Of a stretch of DNA of 64,000 nt, positions 14,195-22,965 are shown piece by piece (the stretch's first letter is position 1; the number at the start of each line of letters is the position of its first letter). Position numbers and translations under genes: made by a program. The notes under the pieces are model-generated. The model searched no databases. It was not told the DNA's origin and worked only from the letters and a program-made list of their open reading frames with translations. The DNA is from UBA1479 sp040218445 (GTDB lineage: Bacteria > Pseudomonadota > Alphaproteobacteria > Rhodospirillales > Casp-alpha2): NCBI GenBank assembly GCA_040218445.1, contig JAVJRK010000015.1, forward strand, positions 124,001 to 188,000, written 5' to 3'.

Positions 14195-17100
14195 ATGCGC
14201 TGATCGACGCAGCACTGGGCCACGCCCGGACGGTGATCCTCACGCTTGTCCTGATTTTGACGGCGGGGGCAATCGCCTATGTGGAAATTCCCAAGGAAGC
14301 CGAGCCGGACGTCAATATCCCGATCATTTACGTTTCCATGACGCATGAAGGGATCTCTCCCGAAGACGCGGAACGCCTTCTGATCCGTCCCATGGAAAAG
14401 GAAATGCGCGGCATCGACGGGGTCAAGAAGATGACCGCCAAAGGGTTCGAGGGCGGTGCCAACGTGACCCTGGAGTTCGAAGCCGGGTTCAATGCGGACA
14501 AGGCCCTGACCGACGTTCGCGAAAAGGTCGATCTGGCCAAACCGGAACTGCCTGACGACACGGACGAACCCTCCGTTCACGAGGTCAATTTCGCGCTCTT
14601 TCCCGTTATCGCCGTGACGCTGTCCGGCGACGTGCCCGAACGGCTGTTGGTCAAGTTGGCGCGTGATCTGCGGGACAAGATCGAAGCGGTTTCGGCCGTT
14701 TTGTCCGTTCAGATCGCGGGCGACCGCGAGGAACTGCTGGAAGTTCTGATCGATCCGATCAAGCTGGAAAGCTACAACCTGTCGCCGGTCGATACGGTTC
14801 AGATGGTCGAATTGTCCAACAAGCTGGTTGCTGCCGGTGCTCAGGACACGGGGCAGGGGCGCTTTTCGTTGAAGGTTCCCGGCCTGTTCGAAACCCTGTC
14901 CGACATCGTTACCATGCCTGTCGTGTTCAAAGGCGATGCGGTTGTGACCCTTGGCGATGTCGGCGAGATCCGGCGCGGGTTCAAGGATGCGGAAGGCTTC
15001 GCGCGGATCAATGGCGAGCGTGCGGTGGTGCTGGAGGTCGTCAAGCGCACGGGCGAGAACATCATCGATACCATTGAGCGGGTTCAAGCCGTCGTGACGG
15101 CCGAGCAGGCGGCCTGGCCCGGCGAACTGCGCCGAACGATCAAGGTCGATTTCATCCAGGACAAGTCGACGCAGGTCCGCAACATGCTGCTGGATCTTCA
15201 AAACAACGTCACGTCGGCGGTCCTGCTGGTCATGATCGTGGTTGTCGCGGCACTTGGCCTGCGGTCCGCTGGACTGGTCGGTATCGCCATTCCCGGGTCG
15301 TTCCTGGCGGCCATTCTGGCGCTGTCGTTTATGGGGCTGACGGTCAATATCGTCGTGTTGTTCTCGTTGATCCTGGCGGTCGGCATGCTGGTCGACGGCG
15401 CCATCGTCGTGACCGAATACGCCGACCGGAAGATGACCGAAGGGGCCGCACCCAAAGATGCTTACGGCTTGGCGGCCAAACGCATGGCCTGGCCGATCAC
15501 GGCGTCCACGGCGACGACCTTGGCGGCGTTTCTGCCGTTGTTGTTCTGGCCGGGGGTGGTCGGCGAGTTCATGAAGTTTCTGCCGCTGACCCTGTTGATG
15601 ACCCTGGCGGCATCGCTGTTGATGGCGCTGATCTTCGTGCCGACGTTGGGAGCGACCTTCGGGCGGGCCGGCGGGGCGGCCAGTTCAGAGACGGCGAAAC
15701 GCCTGGCCGCTGCCGGTAAAGACGGCGGAGAAGACGAAACGTCGTTGGATCAGGTCGGCGGCATCACGGGTGGGTATCTGAAAATTTTGGGCGGGGCGCT
15801 CAACCATCCGGCCAAGGTGCTGGTCGGCTCGGTCCTGATCCTGGTCGGGGTTCAGGTTACGTATGCCAACTTTGGACGCGGTGTCGAATTCTTCCCCGAT
15901 GTGGAACCGGAATTGGCGCAATTGCAGGTCCGCGCGCGCGGCAACCTGTCGGCCTGGGAACAGGACAAACTGATGCGCGAGGTCGAAGACCGTATCCTCG
16001 ACATGCGTGAATTCAAAAGCATCTACACCCGGACCGGCAAGAACCGGGAAACCCAGGAAGCCGAAGACATCATCGGCACCATTACTCTGGAATTTTCCGA
16101 TTGGAGGACCCGGCGCACGGCCGATGAAATTTTGACCGAGGTCGAACAGCGCACGCATAACCTTGCGGGCATCCACGTTGATCGGCGCAAGCAGGAAAAG
16201 GGCCCGCCCGTGGGCAAACCCGTGAACGTGGAACTGACGTCGCGCCATCCAGAACTGCTGCCGGTTGCGGTGAAACGTATTCTGGAAGGTCTCGATGCCG
16301 TCGGCGGCCTGATCAATATCGAAGACGGCCGTCAATTGCCCGGCATCGACTGGGAAATTCAGGTCGATCGCGCCCAGGCCGCCAAGTTCGGCGCCAACGT
16401 GCAATTGATCGGCCGCATGGTGCAGACCGTTTCCCAAGGCATCAAGGTCGGCGAATACCGGCCCGACGATTCCGATGACGAGATCGATATTCGCGTGCGC
16501 TATCCCGCCCCGTACCGGACGCTGGAACAGCTGCATGCGATCAAGGTCAACACGGACATGGGGCCCGTGCCGATCCGCAATTTCGTCACCATCACGCCCA
16601 AGCACAAGATCGGCACCCTGTCGCGTTCCGACGGTAAACGGGTTTTGGCGGTTAAGGCCGATGTGGCGCCGGGTGTCCAAGTGGCGGAGAAAGTCACGGC
16701 GCTTAGGGAATGGATTGCCCAGGCAGACCTGGACCCGCGTATCGGTGTGGAATTCAAGGGCGAGGACGAAGAGCAGGCCAAGGCCGAGGCATTTCTGTCA
16801 AAGGCCTTTTCGGCGGCCCTGTTCATCATGGCCATCATCCTGGTGACCCAGTTCAACAGTTTCTATTCCGCCTTTCTGATCCTGTCGGCGGTGATCATGT
16901 CGACCATCGGTGTATTCATCGGCTTGCTGATCACGGGACAGCCTTTCGGCATCGTCATGACGGGTATCGGCGTGATCGCCCTGGCGGGGATTGTCGTCAA
17001 CAACAACATCGTGCTGATCGATACCTTCGACCGGTTGGCGAAATCGGCCAAGGACATGCGGGGGGCCGTCCTGCGCACAGGGGCCCAGCGCCTGCGCCCG

Positions 17101-17364
17101 GTGCTGTTGACGTCGGTCACGACCGTTTTGGGGCTGATGCCCATGGTGCTGGGCATGAACATCGATTTCGTGAACCACGCGGTCACCGTGGGGGCGCCTT
17201 CGACCCAATGGTGGCGGTCCTTGGCCACAGCCATCGTGTTCGGCCTGGCCTTCGCCACGGTGCTGACGCTGATCGTCACCCCGGCGGCGCTGATGGTAAG
17301 GGCAAATTTTCAGGCGTGGCGGGCCAAGCGACGTTCGTCCCATGCCACGGTCGACGTTACTTAA
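14191..17364 (+). CDS. RND-family efflux transporter, inner-membrane pump
   Basis: A 1057-residue AcrB/MdtB-like proton antiporter, full length for the family. It has an N-terminal membrane helix, a large periplasmic porter region (about 35-330), a membrane block at about 335-490, a second periplasmic region (about 560-860) and a C-terminal membrane block at about 870-1045. The TM4 motif reads VGMLVDGAIVVTEYA, with a single Asp where many drug pumps have Asp-Asp. The pattern G-I-V-V-N-N-N-I-V-L-I-D near residue 935 is typical. It is encoded with PadR and the adaptor. The substrate is unknown; the upstream Fur-like box allows, but does not prove, a metal or siderophore link. Confidence 0.93.
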   Translation: MNALIDAALGHARTVILTLVLILTAGAIAYVEIPKEAEPDVNIPIIYVSMTHEGISPEDAERLLIRPMEKEMRGIDGVKKMTAKGFEGGANVTLEFEAGFNADKALTDVREKVDLAKPELPDDTDEPSVHEVNFALFPVIAVTLSGDVPERLLVKLARDLRDKIEAVSAVLSVQIAGDREELLEVLIDPIKLESYNLSPVDTVQMVELSNKLVAAGAQDTGQGRFSLKVPGLFETLSDIVTMPVVFKGDAVVTLGDVGEIRRGFKDAEGFARINGERAVVLEVVKRTGENIIDTIERVQAVVTAEQAAWPGELRRTIKVDFIQDKSTQVRNMLLDLQNNVTSAVLLVMIVVVAALGLRSAGLVGIAIPGSFLAAILALSFMGLTVNIVVLFSLILAVGMLVDGAIVVTEYADRKMTEGAAPKDAYGLAAKRMAWPITASTATTLAAFLPLLFWPGVVGEFMKFLPLTLLMTLAASLLMALIFVPTLGATFGRAGGAASSETAKRLAAAGKDGGEDETSLDQVGGITGGYLKILGGALNHPAKVLVGSVLILVGVQVTYANFGRGVEFFPDVEPELAQLQVRARGNLSAWEQDKLMREVEDRILDMREFKSIYTRTGKNRETQEAEDIIGTITLEFSDWRTRRTADEILTEVEQRTHNLAGIHVDRRKQEKGPPVGKPVNVELTSRHPELLPVAVKRILEGLDAVGGLINIEDGRQLPGIDWEIQVDRAQAAKFGANVQLIGRMVQTVSQGIKVGEYRPDDSDDEIDIRVRYPAPYRTLEQLHAIKVNTDMGPVPIRNFVTITPKHKIGTLSRSDGKRVLAVKADVAPGVQVAEKVTALREWIAQADLDPRIGVEFKGEDEEQAKAEAFLSKAFSAALFIMAIILVTQFNSFYSAFLILSAVIMSTIGVFIGLLITGQPFGIVMTGIGVIALAGIVVNNNIVLIDTFDRLAKSAKDMRGAVLRTGAQRLRPVLLTSVTTVLGLMPMVLGMNIDFVNHAVTVGAPSTQWWRSLATAIVFGLAFATVLTLIVTPAALMVRANFQAWRAKRRSSHATVDVT

Positions 17365-17393
17365 GGCATGGATCTGCTGTTGATTTCGGCGCC

Positions 17394-18218
17394 TTAGGTG
17401 TCGGGAGCGTCGGGATTGGTCGAGCGCTTCTTGTGCCAAAGGTATGACCGGACCGAGAGCGGGAAACTGGCAAGGTAGGACACCAGGATCGCCGTCAGCG
17501 CCAGCCAGGGGTTGGTCACCACGAAGGCGGCCAGGATGGCGACCGCGATCATCACCGGCATCATCCAGGCACGCGCCATTTTCATGTTCTTGAACGAGAA
17601 CGTCGGAAAGGTCGAAACAAACAGCCCGCCACAGGCCACCAGCACGACAGATACCAGATAGGGGTTCTGCAGGTAGAGGACGTAGTCTTCCGGTACCTGA
17701 AACGACAGGATCATCGGCAGCAGGACCAACCCCGCACCGGCGGGGGCCGGAACACCGGTGAAGAACCGGCCCGCCCATACGGGCTTTTTGTCGTCTTCCA
17801 GCATGGTGTTGAAGCGTGCCAGACGCATGGCGCAGCACATGGCGAACAGCACGACCAGGAACCAGCCGAACCGGCCCGCGTCATCCAACGCCCAGTGGTA
17901 AAGAATCATCGCCGGGGCCACGCCGAAGCAAATGAAGTCGGACAGGGAATCGAGTTCCGCGCCGAACTTGGAAGAGCCCTTCAACAGGCGCGCGACGCGG
18001 CCATCCAGGGTGTCCAGGATCGCCGCGATCAGGATCGAGAACGCGGCGGCCTCCCATCGTTCGTTCAAGGCAAAGCGCATGCCGGTCATGCCGGCGGCCA
18101 ATGCCCCCAAGGTCAGCATGTTGGGGATCATCTTGTTGATCGGCATGACCCGAAGGCCGCGGCGGCGGCGGGGACGCGGCTCCGGGGTGGATTTGGGGTC
18201 TGGGGCGCTGTCGCTCAT
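17394..18218 (-). CDS. pssA: CDP-diacylglycerol--serine O-phosphatidyltransferase
   Basis: Makes phosphatidylserine from CDP-diacylglycerol and L-serine in the inner membrane. The 274-residue protein has the complete CDP-alcohol phosphatidyltransferase signature D-G-x2-A-R-x8-G-x3-D-x3-D at about residues 72-94, inside the first of several membrane segments. An N-terminal Pro/Arg-rich tail of about 25 residues precedes the core. It lies 21 bases after psd, so the two steps from CDP-diacylglycerol to phosphatidylethanolamine form one operon. It converges with the RND pump gene. Confidence 0.94.
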   Translation of the reverse strand: MSDSAPDPKSTPEPRPRRRRGLRVMPINKMIPNMLTLGALAAGMTGMRFALNERWEAAAFSILIAAILDTLDGRVARLLKGSSKFGAELDSLSDFICFGVAPAMILYHWALDDAGRFGWFLVVLFAMCCAMRLARFNTMLEDDKKPVWAGRFFTGVPAPAGAGLVLLPMILSFQVPEDYVLYLQNPYLVSVVLVACGGLFVSTFPTFSFKNMKMARAWMMPVMIAVAILAAFVVTNPWLALTAILVSYLASFPLSVRSYLWHKKRSTNPDAPDT

Positions 18219-18239
18219 GGGACGTGTCTTTTCCAGCGG

Positions 18240-18959
18240 TTAACGGCGCTGTGCCTGGCGCGCTTCGCCGGCACCGATTTCGGCGATCACGGTTTCTCCG
18301 CCGATGCTGGTCTGTCCGACGGACACCAGCGGCTCGCAGCCTTCGGGCAGATAGACATCGACCCGCGACCCGAATCGGATCAGACCGAACCGTTCCCCCG
18401 CGCTGAGGCTGTCGCCGTCGCGCAGGTCGCACAGGATACGCCGCGCCACCAATCCCGCGATCTGTGATACGGCGATCTCGTTCTTTTTGGCGGATCGGCT
18501 TTTCACGCCGGCGATCTTGATGCGCATGCTCTGGCGTTCGTTTTCCGTGCTGGCCTTGTCAAGCGAGGCATCCAGGAACGCCCCGGGCCGATAGGCCAGT
18601 TTGGTGACCTTGCCGGACACCGGCGAGCGGTTCACATGCACGTTGAACACGTTCATGAAAATGGCGATGCGGGTGCGCTCGTCATCACCCATTTCCAGTT
18701 CCGGCGGCGGTGCGGCCCGGTCGATCAGCTGTACCAGGCCGTCGGCCGGGGCGATCACCAGATTGTCGCCCAGCGGCGTCATACGGTCGGGGTCGCGGAA
18801 AAAGTACGTGCACCAGACGGTTAAAACGACACCCAACCAGCCCAGGGGTTCGGCAATGAAGAACAGCACGATCGTGACCGCGGCGAAAAGCGCGATGAAC
18901 GGCCAACCCGCCCGGTGTATGGGCGTCATGACATTGTCCGAAATGGTGTTCAGTATCAT
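18240..18959 (-). CDS. psd: phosphatidylserine decarboxylase
   Basis: Pyruvoyl enzyme that decarboxylates phosphatidylserine to phosphatidylethanolamine. At 239 residues it is of the short alphaproteobacterial type. It has a double membrane segment at about residues 17-50, the core APADGLVQLI near residue 75, VNVHVNRSPVSG near 120, and the autocleavage site Gly-Ser in IRFGSRVDVYLP near residue 200, where the Ser becomes the pyruvoyl group. It is the first gene of the psd-pssA operon. Confidence 0.95.
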   Translation of the reverse strand: MILNTISDNVMTPIHRAGWPFIALFAAVTIVLFFIAEPLGWLGVVLTVWCTYFFRDPDRMTPLGDNLVIAPADGLVQLIDRAAPPPELEMGDDERTRIAIFMNVFNVHVNRSPVSGKVTKLAYRPGAFLDASLDKASTENERQSMRIKIAGVKSRSAKKNEIAVSQIAGLVARRILCDLRDGDSLSAGERFGLIRFGSRVDVYLPEGCEPLVSVGQTSIGGETVIAEIGAGEARQAQRR

Positions 18960-19137
18960 TTGCTGCCATTTTATCTGTGGATGTATCGAATGCCGCAGCG
19001 TGCCGAGGCATTGCGCGCCCTACATAACATATTTTTCAGGGAATGCCCGGTTGAAATACCTCGTACTGATCACGGCGAGTTCTTGTCAGGGACGAATGCA
19101 GGGGTGATAATTCAGACCGTCAGAAGGAGATCCCGAC

Positions 19138-19665
19138 GTGGCTGCCTCTAACACCGCCGAGAAAACCAAGGCCCTTGTGGATGCTGCCGGCAATCCGGCC
19201 GCGTCCATGCCGTTGGGCGCCATGGGATTGGATGCTGAAGGCCAGCTGATCCGAAAGAACGACGACGGGCTGATTGAATTCACCTTCCGCTACATGGGCT
19301 ATCAGTTCGCTGTCCGCGCCGAGGTCGAACCCGGGCACACGCGCATGCGGATCCATGCCGTATTGGGGCATTTGCCCTATACGGCCGAAGCCGGCGACCT
19401 GCGGTCCAACATGCGGGCGGTGGTCCTTGCGGCGGAAAACGCACTTGGCGGACGCATTCACATCAACCAAGAACAACGCATTCTGTTCCTGGACGAATTC
19501 AATTTCGATGAAACGCTGACGCCCAATTCCCTGCTGACCAAGACGGTGGTCTTTTTGCTGTCGGCCAAGCCGTACCTGGAACTACTGGCGCTGATCGCCG
19601 GGGCAAGCAAGGCCGTCTATGCTCTGCTGCCCGAGCAGCACAACATGGCATTACCCGCCAAATAG
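19138..19665 (+). CDS. conserved-looking protein of unknown function
   Basis: A 175-residue protein starting with GTG, eight bases after AAGGAG. I do not recognise a family. It is soluble, with no signal peptide, and appears alpha/beta: FTFRYMGYQFAVRAEVEPG suggests paired strands, MRAVVLAAENALGGRI a helix and RILFLDEFNFDE an acidic loop; the C-terminal 50 residues are mildly hydrophobic (TKTVVFLLSAKPYLELLALIAG). It is divergent from psd (178-base gap) and convergent with the LysM gene. The general look is that of a small chaperone- or YbjN-like sheet protein, but this is only an impression. Confidence 0.8.
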   Translation: MAASNTAEKTKALVDAAGNPAASMPLGAMGLDAEGQLIRKNDDGLIEFTFRYMGYQFAVRAEVEPGHTRMRIHAVLGHLPYTAEAGDLRSNMRAVVLAAENALGGRIHINQEQRILFLDEFNFDETLTPNSLLTKTVVFLLSAKPYLELLALIAGASKAVYALLPEQHNMALPAK

Positions 19666-19724
19666 CAGCCTGCCTGGAGGTGCTTAAGGGCCGCTGGGCT
19701 TGAGGGCATTGGGGGCGGCTGGCG

Positions 19725-20741
19725 TCAGTTCGTCTGTTTGGGAACCTGGAACACCTGACCCGGATAAATCAGATCGGGATCGCCGATCTGGGATTTATTG
19801 GCGCGATAGATGATCGTGTATTGGACGCCTTCGCCGTAAACGCGCCGTGCGATCCGCCATAGCGAATTTCCCGGCTGTACGATGATCGTCTCGCCCGCCG
19901 CCAAATTCGGCATGTTTTCGTCCTGGCGGAAGGGAATGGAAACCTGGGCCAGAACCTTGCCGCTCGGGTCCATGCGCTCGGCCTTCAGTTTATGGACGCC
20001 GGGAGCAACCTTGTCCTTCAGCGTCAATGACCAGCGGTTTTGCGCATCGGCCTGTGTGTCGCCCAGGGGCGCATTGTCCAAATAAAGCCGTACGCTGTCG
20101 CCCGCAGGGGCGCGGCCGCTGATGATCACGCGCCCTGATGGCGTGTAGTCGACGGCGCTGATATCGAATTCGATCTTTTGCGGCCCGTCTCCCTGGATCA
20201 GGCGGCTCGGCCCTTCGCCCAGGCGCGGCACCTTAATCGCAAGCGGTTCGGTCGTGCGTTCCTGGGCGACCATCGGGCCCGTATCCGTGCGCTCCGGTAC
20301 GGCCAGAACGACCACATCGGGGGAACTGAGCACCCGGCCGTCCGGCGCGATGGTTTCTAAAGACAGATACCGGTTTCCGGGCGGCAAGGGGTCGTTCGGC
20401 AAATAGACCCATTCGCCGTTGCCGTCGGCGACGATGCGGCCGATTTCGGTCTGGCCGTCCTTGATGATGACCGTCGCCCCGGGGGCGGCGCGACCGGCGA
20501 TGACCGTATCGCCCGTGGGGCTGACGCGGACCACGTCGAACATGGGAAGGTCAGGATCTCCGGCTTTGGGCGCGGGCATGGGGTTTGGCTTCGGCGTTGT
20601 GGCCTGGGGGGCGGTAGCGGCCTGTTCCGCGGGCGGAGACGGCGGGTCCTTGTCGTCATCGGGTGACGACAGGTTGACGACGATGGCGAAGGCCACCACG
20701 ACCAGTCCGATCCCGACGATGAACAGCGGATTACGCCACAT
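19725..20741 (-). CDS. membrane-anchored LysM-domain protein
   Basis: A 338-residue envelope protein. It starts MWRNPLFIVGIGLVVV, one membrane anchor, followed by a Pro/Ala-rich linker (about 25-65). Then come two beta-sandwich repeats that look like Ig/CARDB-type modules (about 70-150 and 195-275; compare TVIAGRAAPGATVIIKD with RVIISGRAPAGDSVRL), and a C-terminal LysM domain at about 285-337 with PGNSLWRIARRVYGEG and DPDLIYPGQVFQVP. LysM binds peptidoglycan. The frame is open upstream to 20888, but the residues there overlap the next gene and look non-coding. This architecture is common in Rhodospirillales; its role is probably cell-wall attachment. Confidence 0.88.
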   Translation of the reverse strand: MWRNPLFIVGIGLVVVAFAIVVNLSSPDDDKDPPSPPAEQAATAPQATTPKPNPMPAPKAGDPDLPMFDVVRVSPTGDTVIAGRAAPGATVIIKDGQTEIGRIVADGNGEWVYLPNDPLPPGNRYLSLETIAPDGRVLSSPDVVVLAVPERTDTGPMVAQERTTEPLAIKVPRLGEGPSRLIQGDGPQKIEFDISAVDYTPSGRVIISGRAPAGDSVRLYLDNAPLGDTQADAQNRWSLTLKDKVAPGVHKLKAERMDPSGKVLAQVSIPFRQDENMPNLAAGETIIVQPGNSLWRIARRVYGEGVQYTIIYRANKSQIGDPDLIYPGQVFQVPKQTN

Positions 20742-20918
20742 TGCGTTCACTGATGCCGCGTGGTCGCGGCATTCCTTGGTTTGCCCCCAAATTCGTTCCT
20801 TCACATCTAATGGTCCCGGCGCGTCAACGCAATCGGCAACTGGCGGAATGCCGGCCCGGCGCTTGAAACCCCCGATTTGATGGCGCATTTTCTAATAAAG
20901 CAGAAACAGCGGGGCCTC

Positions 20919-21620
20919 ATGGCATCACAAACGGAAGAATCGGAAAGCTCCGAAGGGGCGGCATCGCCGGCGGTGCGCGTGTGGGATCTGCCCATCCGTC
21001 TGTTTCATTGGGTTTTGCTGGCGGCGGTGGTCATTTCGGTCGCGACGGGCCTGATCGGCGGCCTGTGGCAGATGGACCTGCACGTTGTTTCCGGTTGTGT
21101 CGTCCTGGGGCTGGTCCTGTTCCGGGTAATCTGGGGATTTGCCGGCGGACGCCATGCCCGCTTTACCGGGTTCATCAAAGGGCCGGTGATGGTTCTGCGC
21201 TATGCCGTCGATTTCGCCTGCCGCCGTGCCGGACATACGACCGGACATAACCCGCTGGGCGGTTGGTCGGTTATCCTGATCTTGGCCGTGCTGGCGGTGC
21301 AGGCGGGAACGGGATTGTTCGCCAACGACGATATCTTCCTGGAAGGCCCCTTGGTCAAATACGTGGGCAAGGAAATGAGCGACCGGCTGACCGGCATCCA
21401 TCACTGGATGATTAATGGGGTCTATGGTCTGGTCGCACTTCACGTCGGCGCCGTGGCGCTGCACTGGTGGCGGGGCGATAATCTGGTCAAACCCATGATT
21501 ACCGGCACTAAGCCCGATGCGGACCCGGCCCATGGGGATGGCGCGACGCGCTGGGGCTGGGCGGCGGCGGCTTTTGTCATTGCCGCCGCGCCCGTCGCAT
21601 GGATTCTATCTCAATGGTAG
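20919..21620 (+). CDS. cytochrome b (b561 family), membrane electron carrier
   Basis: A 233-residue integral membrane protein of the Ni-Fe hydrogenase-type/b561 cytochrome family. Hydrophobic segments lie at about 28-50, 58-80, 115-135 and 165-185, plus a C-terminal helix. Candidate haem ligands are His in RLFHWVL, in DLHVVSG and in the GIHHW and ALHVG stretches. The start used is the ATG at 20919; an upstream ATG is open but gives residues unlike the family, whose conserved part begins VRVWDLPIRLFHW. It converges with a cytochrome c' gene 16 bases away, which is a frequent pairing and suggests the two exchange electrons. Confidence 0.88.
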   Translation: MASQTEESESSEGAASPAVRVWDLPIRLFHWVLLAAVVISVATGLIGGLWQMDLHVVSGCVVLGLVLFRVIWGFAGGRHARFTGFIKGPVMVLRYAVDFACRRAGHTTGHNPLGGWSVILILAVLAVQAGTGLFANDDIFLEGPLVKYVGKEMSDRLTGIHHWMINGVYGLVALHVGAVALHWWRGDNLVKPMITGTKPDADPAHGDGATRWGWAAAAFVIAAAPVAWILSQW

Positions 21621-21636
21621 GCATGCTCGACGGGCA

Positions 21637-22107
21637 TTAGTTCTTTTTCTTGTAGTCGTCATGACAGGCCTTGCAGGCATTCTTGCCAAGGGCGCCGATG
21701 GCCGCGCCCAGTTTCTTGGGATCGCCCGATTCCGCCGCCGTCACAAGGTTCTGTGCGTGATCGACGAAGGCCGCGTTGACCTTTTTGAAATCGGCCGGGT
21801 CGTCCCAGATTTTGGCCAGCGCATTGGTTTCGCCGCCCAGTGAGTCCGAGCCCTTGGGAAAGACGTTCTGAGCGATCTTGGCCAGGGACAGCATGCCCTT
21901 GGCCAGTTCGGCCATATCGCCCTTATTGGCGGTTTCGCCCTTGGCGATGCCGACCAGGGCGTTCATATGGCCGCCCACGGATTTCATGACCGCTTTGCGG
22001 TATTTGATTTCACCGCCGTCATCGGCCGAGGCCGCACCCGCGGCCGTCATGGAAATAACGGCTGCCGCCGCGAGAAAACGCCAGGGAGTGGGAAGGAAGG
22101 TCTTCAT
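21637..22107 (-). CDS. cytochrome c' (class II, periplasmic)
   Basis: A 156-residue exported haem protein. The signal peptide runs MKTFLPTPWRFLAAAAVISM to the AAGAASA cleavage area (about residue 28). The mature part is a predicted four-helix bundle starting IKYRKAVMKSVGGHM, and the haem site CKACH is near the C-terminus, as is normal for this class. The ATG at 22107 has AAGGA eight bases upstream. Class II cytochromes c' bind NO and CO or act as electron carriers; the neighbouring b-type cytochrome is its likely partner. Confidence 0.93.
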   Translation of the reverse strand: MKTFLPTPWRFLAAAAVISMTAAGAASADDGGEIKYRKAVMKSVGGHMNALVGIAKGETANKGDMAELAKGMLSLAKIAQNVFPKGSDSLGGETNALAKIWDDPADFKKVNAAFVDHAQNLVTAAESGDPKKLGAAIGALGKNACKACHDDYKKKN

Positions 22108-22272
22108 TTCGCTGATCCTTATGAAACAAAAGAGTATCACTTGTCGGACCTGGTCTGGCATATACTGCCCCGGGCCAGCCCGGACCTTGAGAAAACTCTA
22201 ATCATTCATATCCTGTCTGTGAACGGTTTGCGGTTTCCGGTCACGTAAAATTCAACGGATTGATTTTTGCCC

Positions 22273-22857
22273 ATGTCCGATATCTCCTCGATTTGCGTGT
22301 TTTGCGGCTCCCGCGCCGGGGCAGACCCGGTGTATCAGGACGCCGCCCGGGAACTGGGCCGGATGATGGCGGCGCGGGGCATACGCCTTGTCTACGGCGG
22401 CGGGCACATCGGTCTGATGGGCGTGATCGGCGATGCCGTTCTGGACGCGGGCGGTGAAGTGACGGGGATTATTCCGGACTTCCTCAAACGCCGCGAGGTC
22501 GGGCGCGACGACCTGACCGAATTGATCGTCACCGACAGCATGCATTCCAGGAAGCAGCGCATGTTCGAATTGGCCGATGCCTTTGTATCGCTGCCGGGCG
22601 GCCTGGGCACCCTGGACGAAACGATCGAGGTCGCGACCTGGAAGCAATTGGGCCTGCATGACAAGCCGATCGTGATCCTGAACGCGGGCGGATACTGGAA
22701 CGCGCTTTCCGACCTTCTGGCGTCGGTCGTCAAAGGCGGGTTCGCTTATGGCGACATGCCGGCGCTGTGGTCGGTGGTCGATACCCCTGAACAGGTGTTC
22801 GACGCCATCGCCGCCGCCGGTGATCCCGGCCCGTCGGTCGCATCCAGCCGTCTCTAA
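22273..22857 (+). CDS. LOG-family cytokinin riboside 5'-monophosphate phosphoribohydrolase
   Basis: A 194-residue TIGR00730/LOG-type protein that cleaves nucleoside 5'-monophosphates to base and ribose 5-phosphate. It begins SDISSICVFCGSRAG, has GGGHIGLMG at about 40-48, the M-H-S-R-K-Q-R-M segment near 95, and the catalytic PGGLGTLDE motif near 115, all in normal order. The ATG at 22273 is chosen over an upstream TTG. In bacteria such enzymes act mainly on AMP-like nucleotides or in purine turnover; cytokinin activation is only established for some. Confidence 0.92.
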   Translation: MSDISSICVFCGSRAGADPVYQDAARELGRMMAARGIRLVYGGGHIGLMGVIGDAVLDAGGEVTGIIPDFLKRREVGRDDLTELIVTDSMHSRKQRMFELADAFVSLPGGLGTLDETIEVATWKQLGLHDKPIVILNAGGYWNALSDLLASVVKGGFAYGDMPALWSVVDTPEQVFDAIAAAGDPGPSVASSRL

Positions 22858-22965
22858 GTTTCCCTGTTCCCTGCATTTCCGCCGGTTCTCTATCTTGCAG
22901 CAGGCGGGGGCAATCTATATTGTGCGCCGCAACTGCAATCCCAGGGACAACCGGAGCACTGATTG

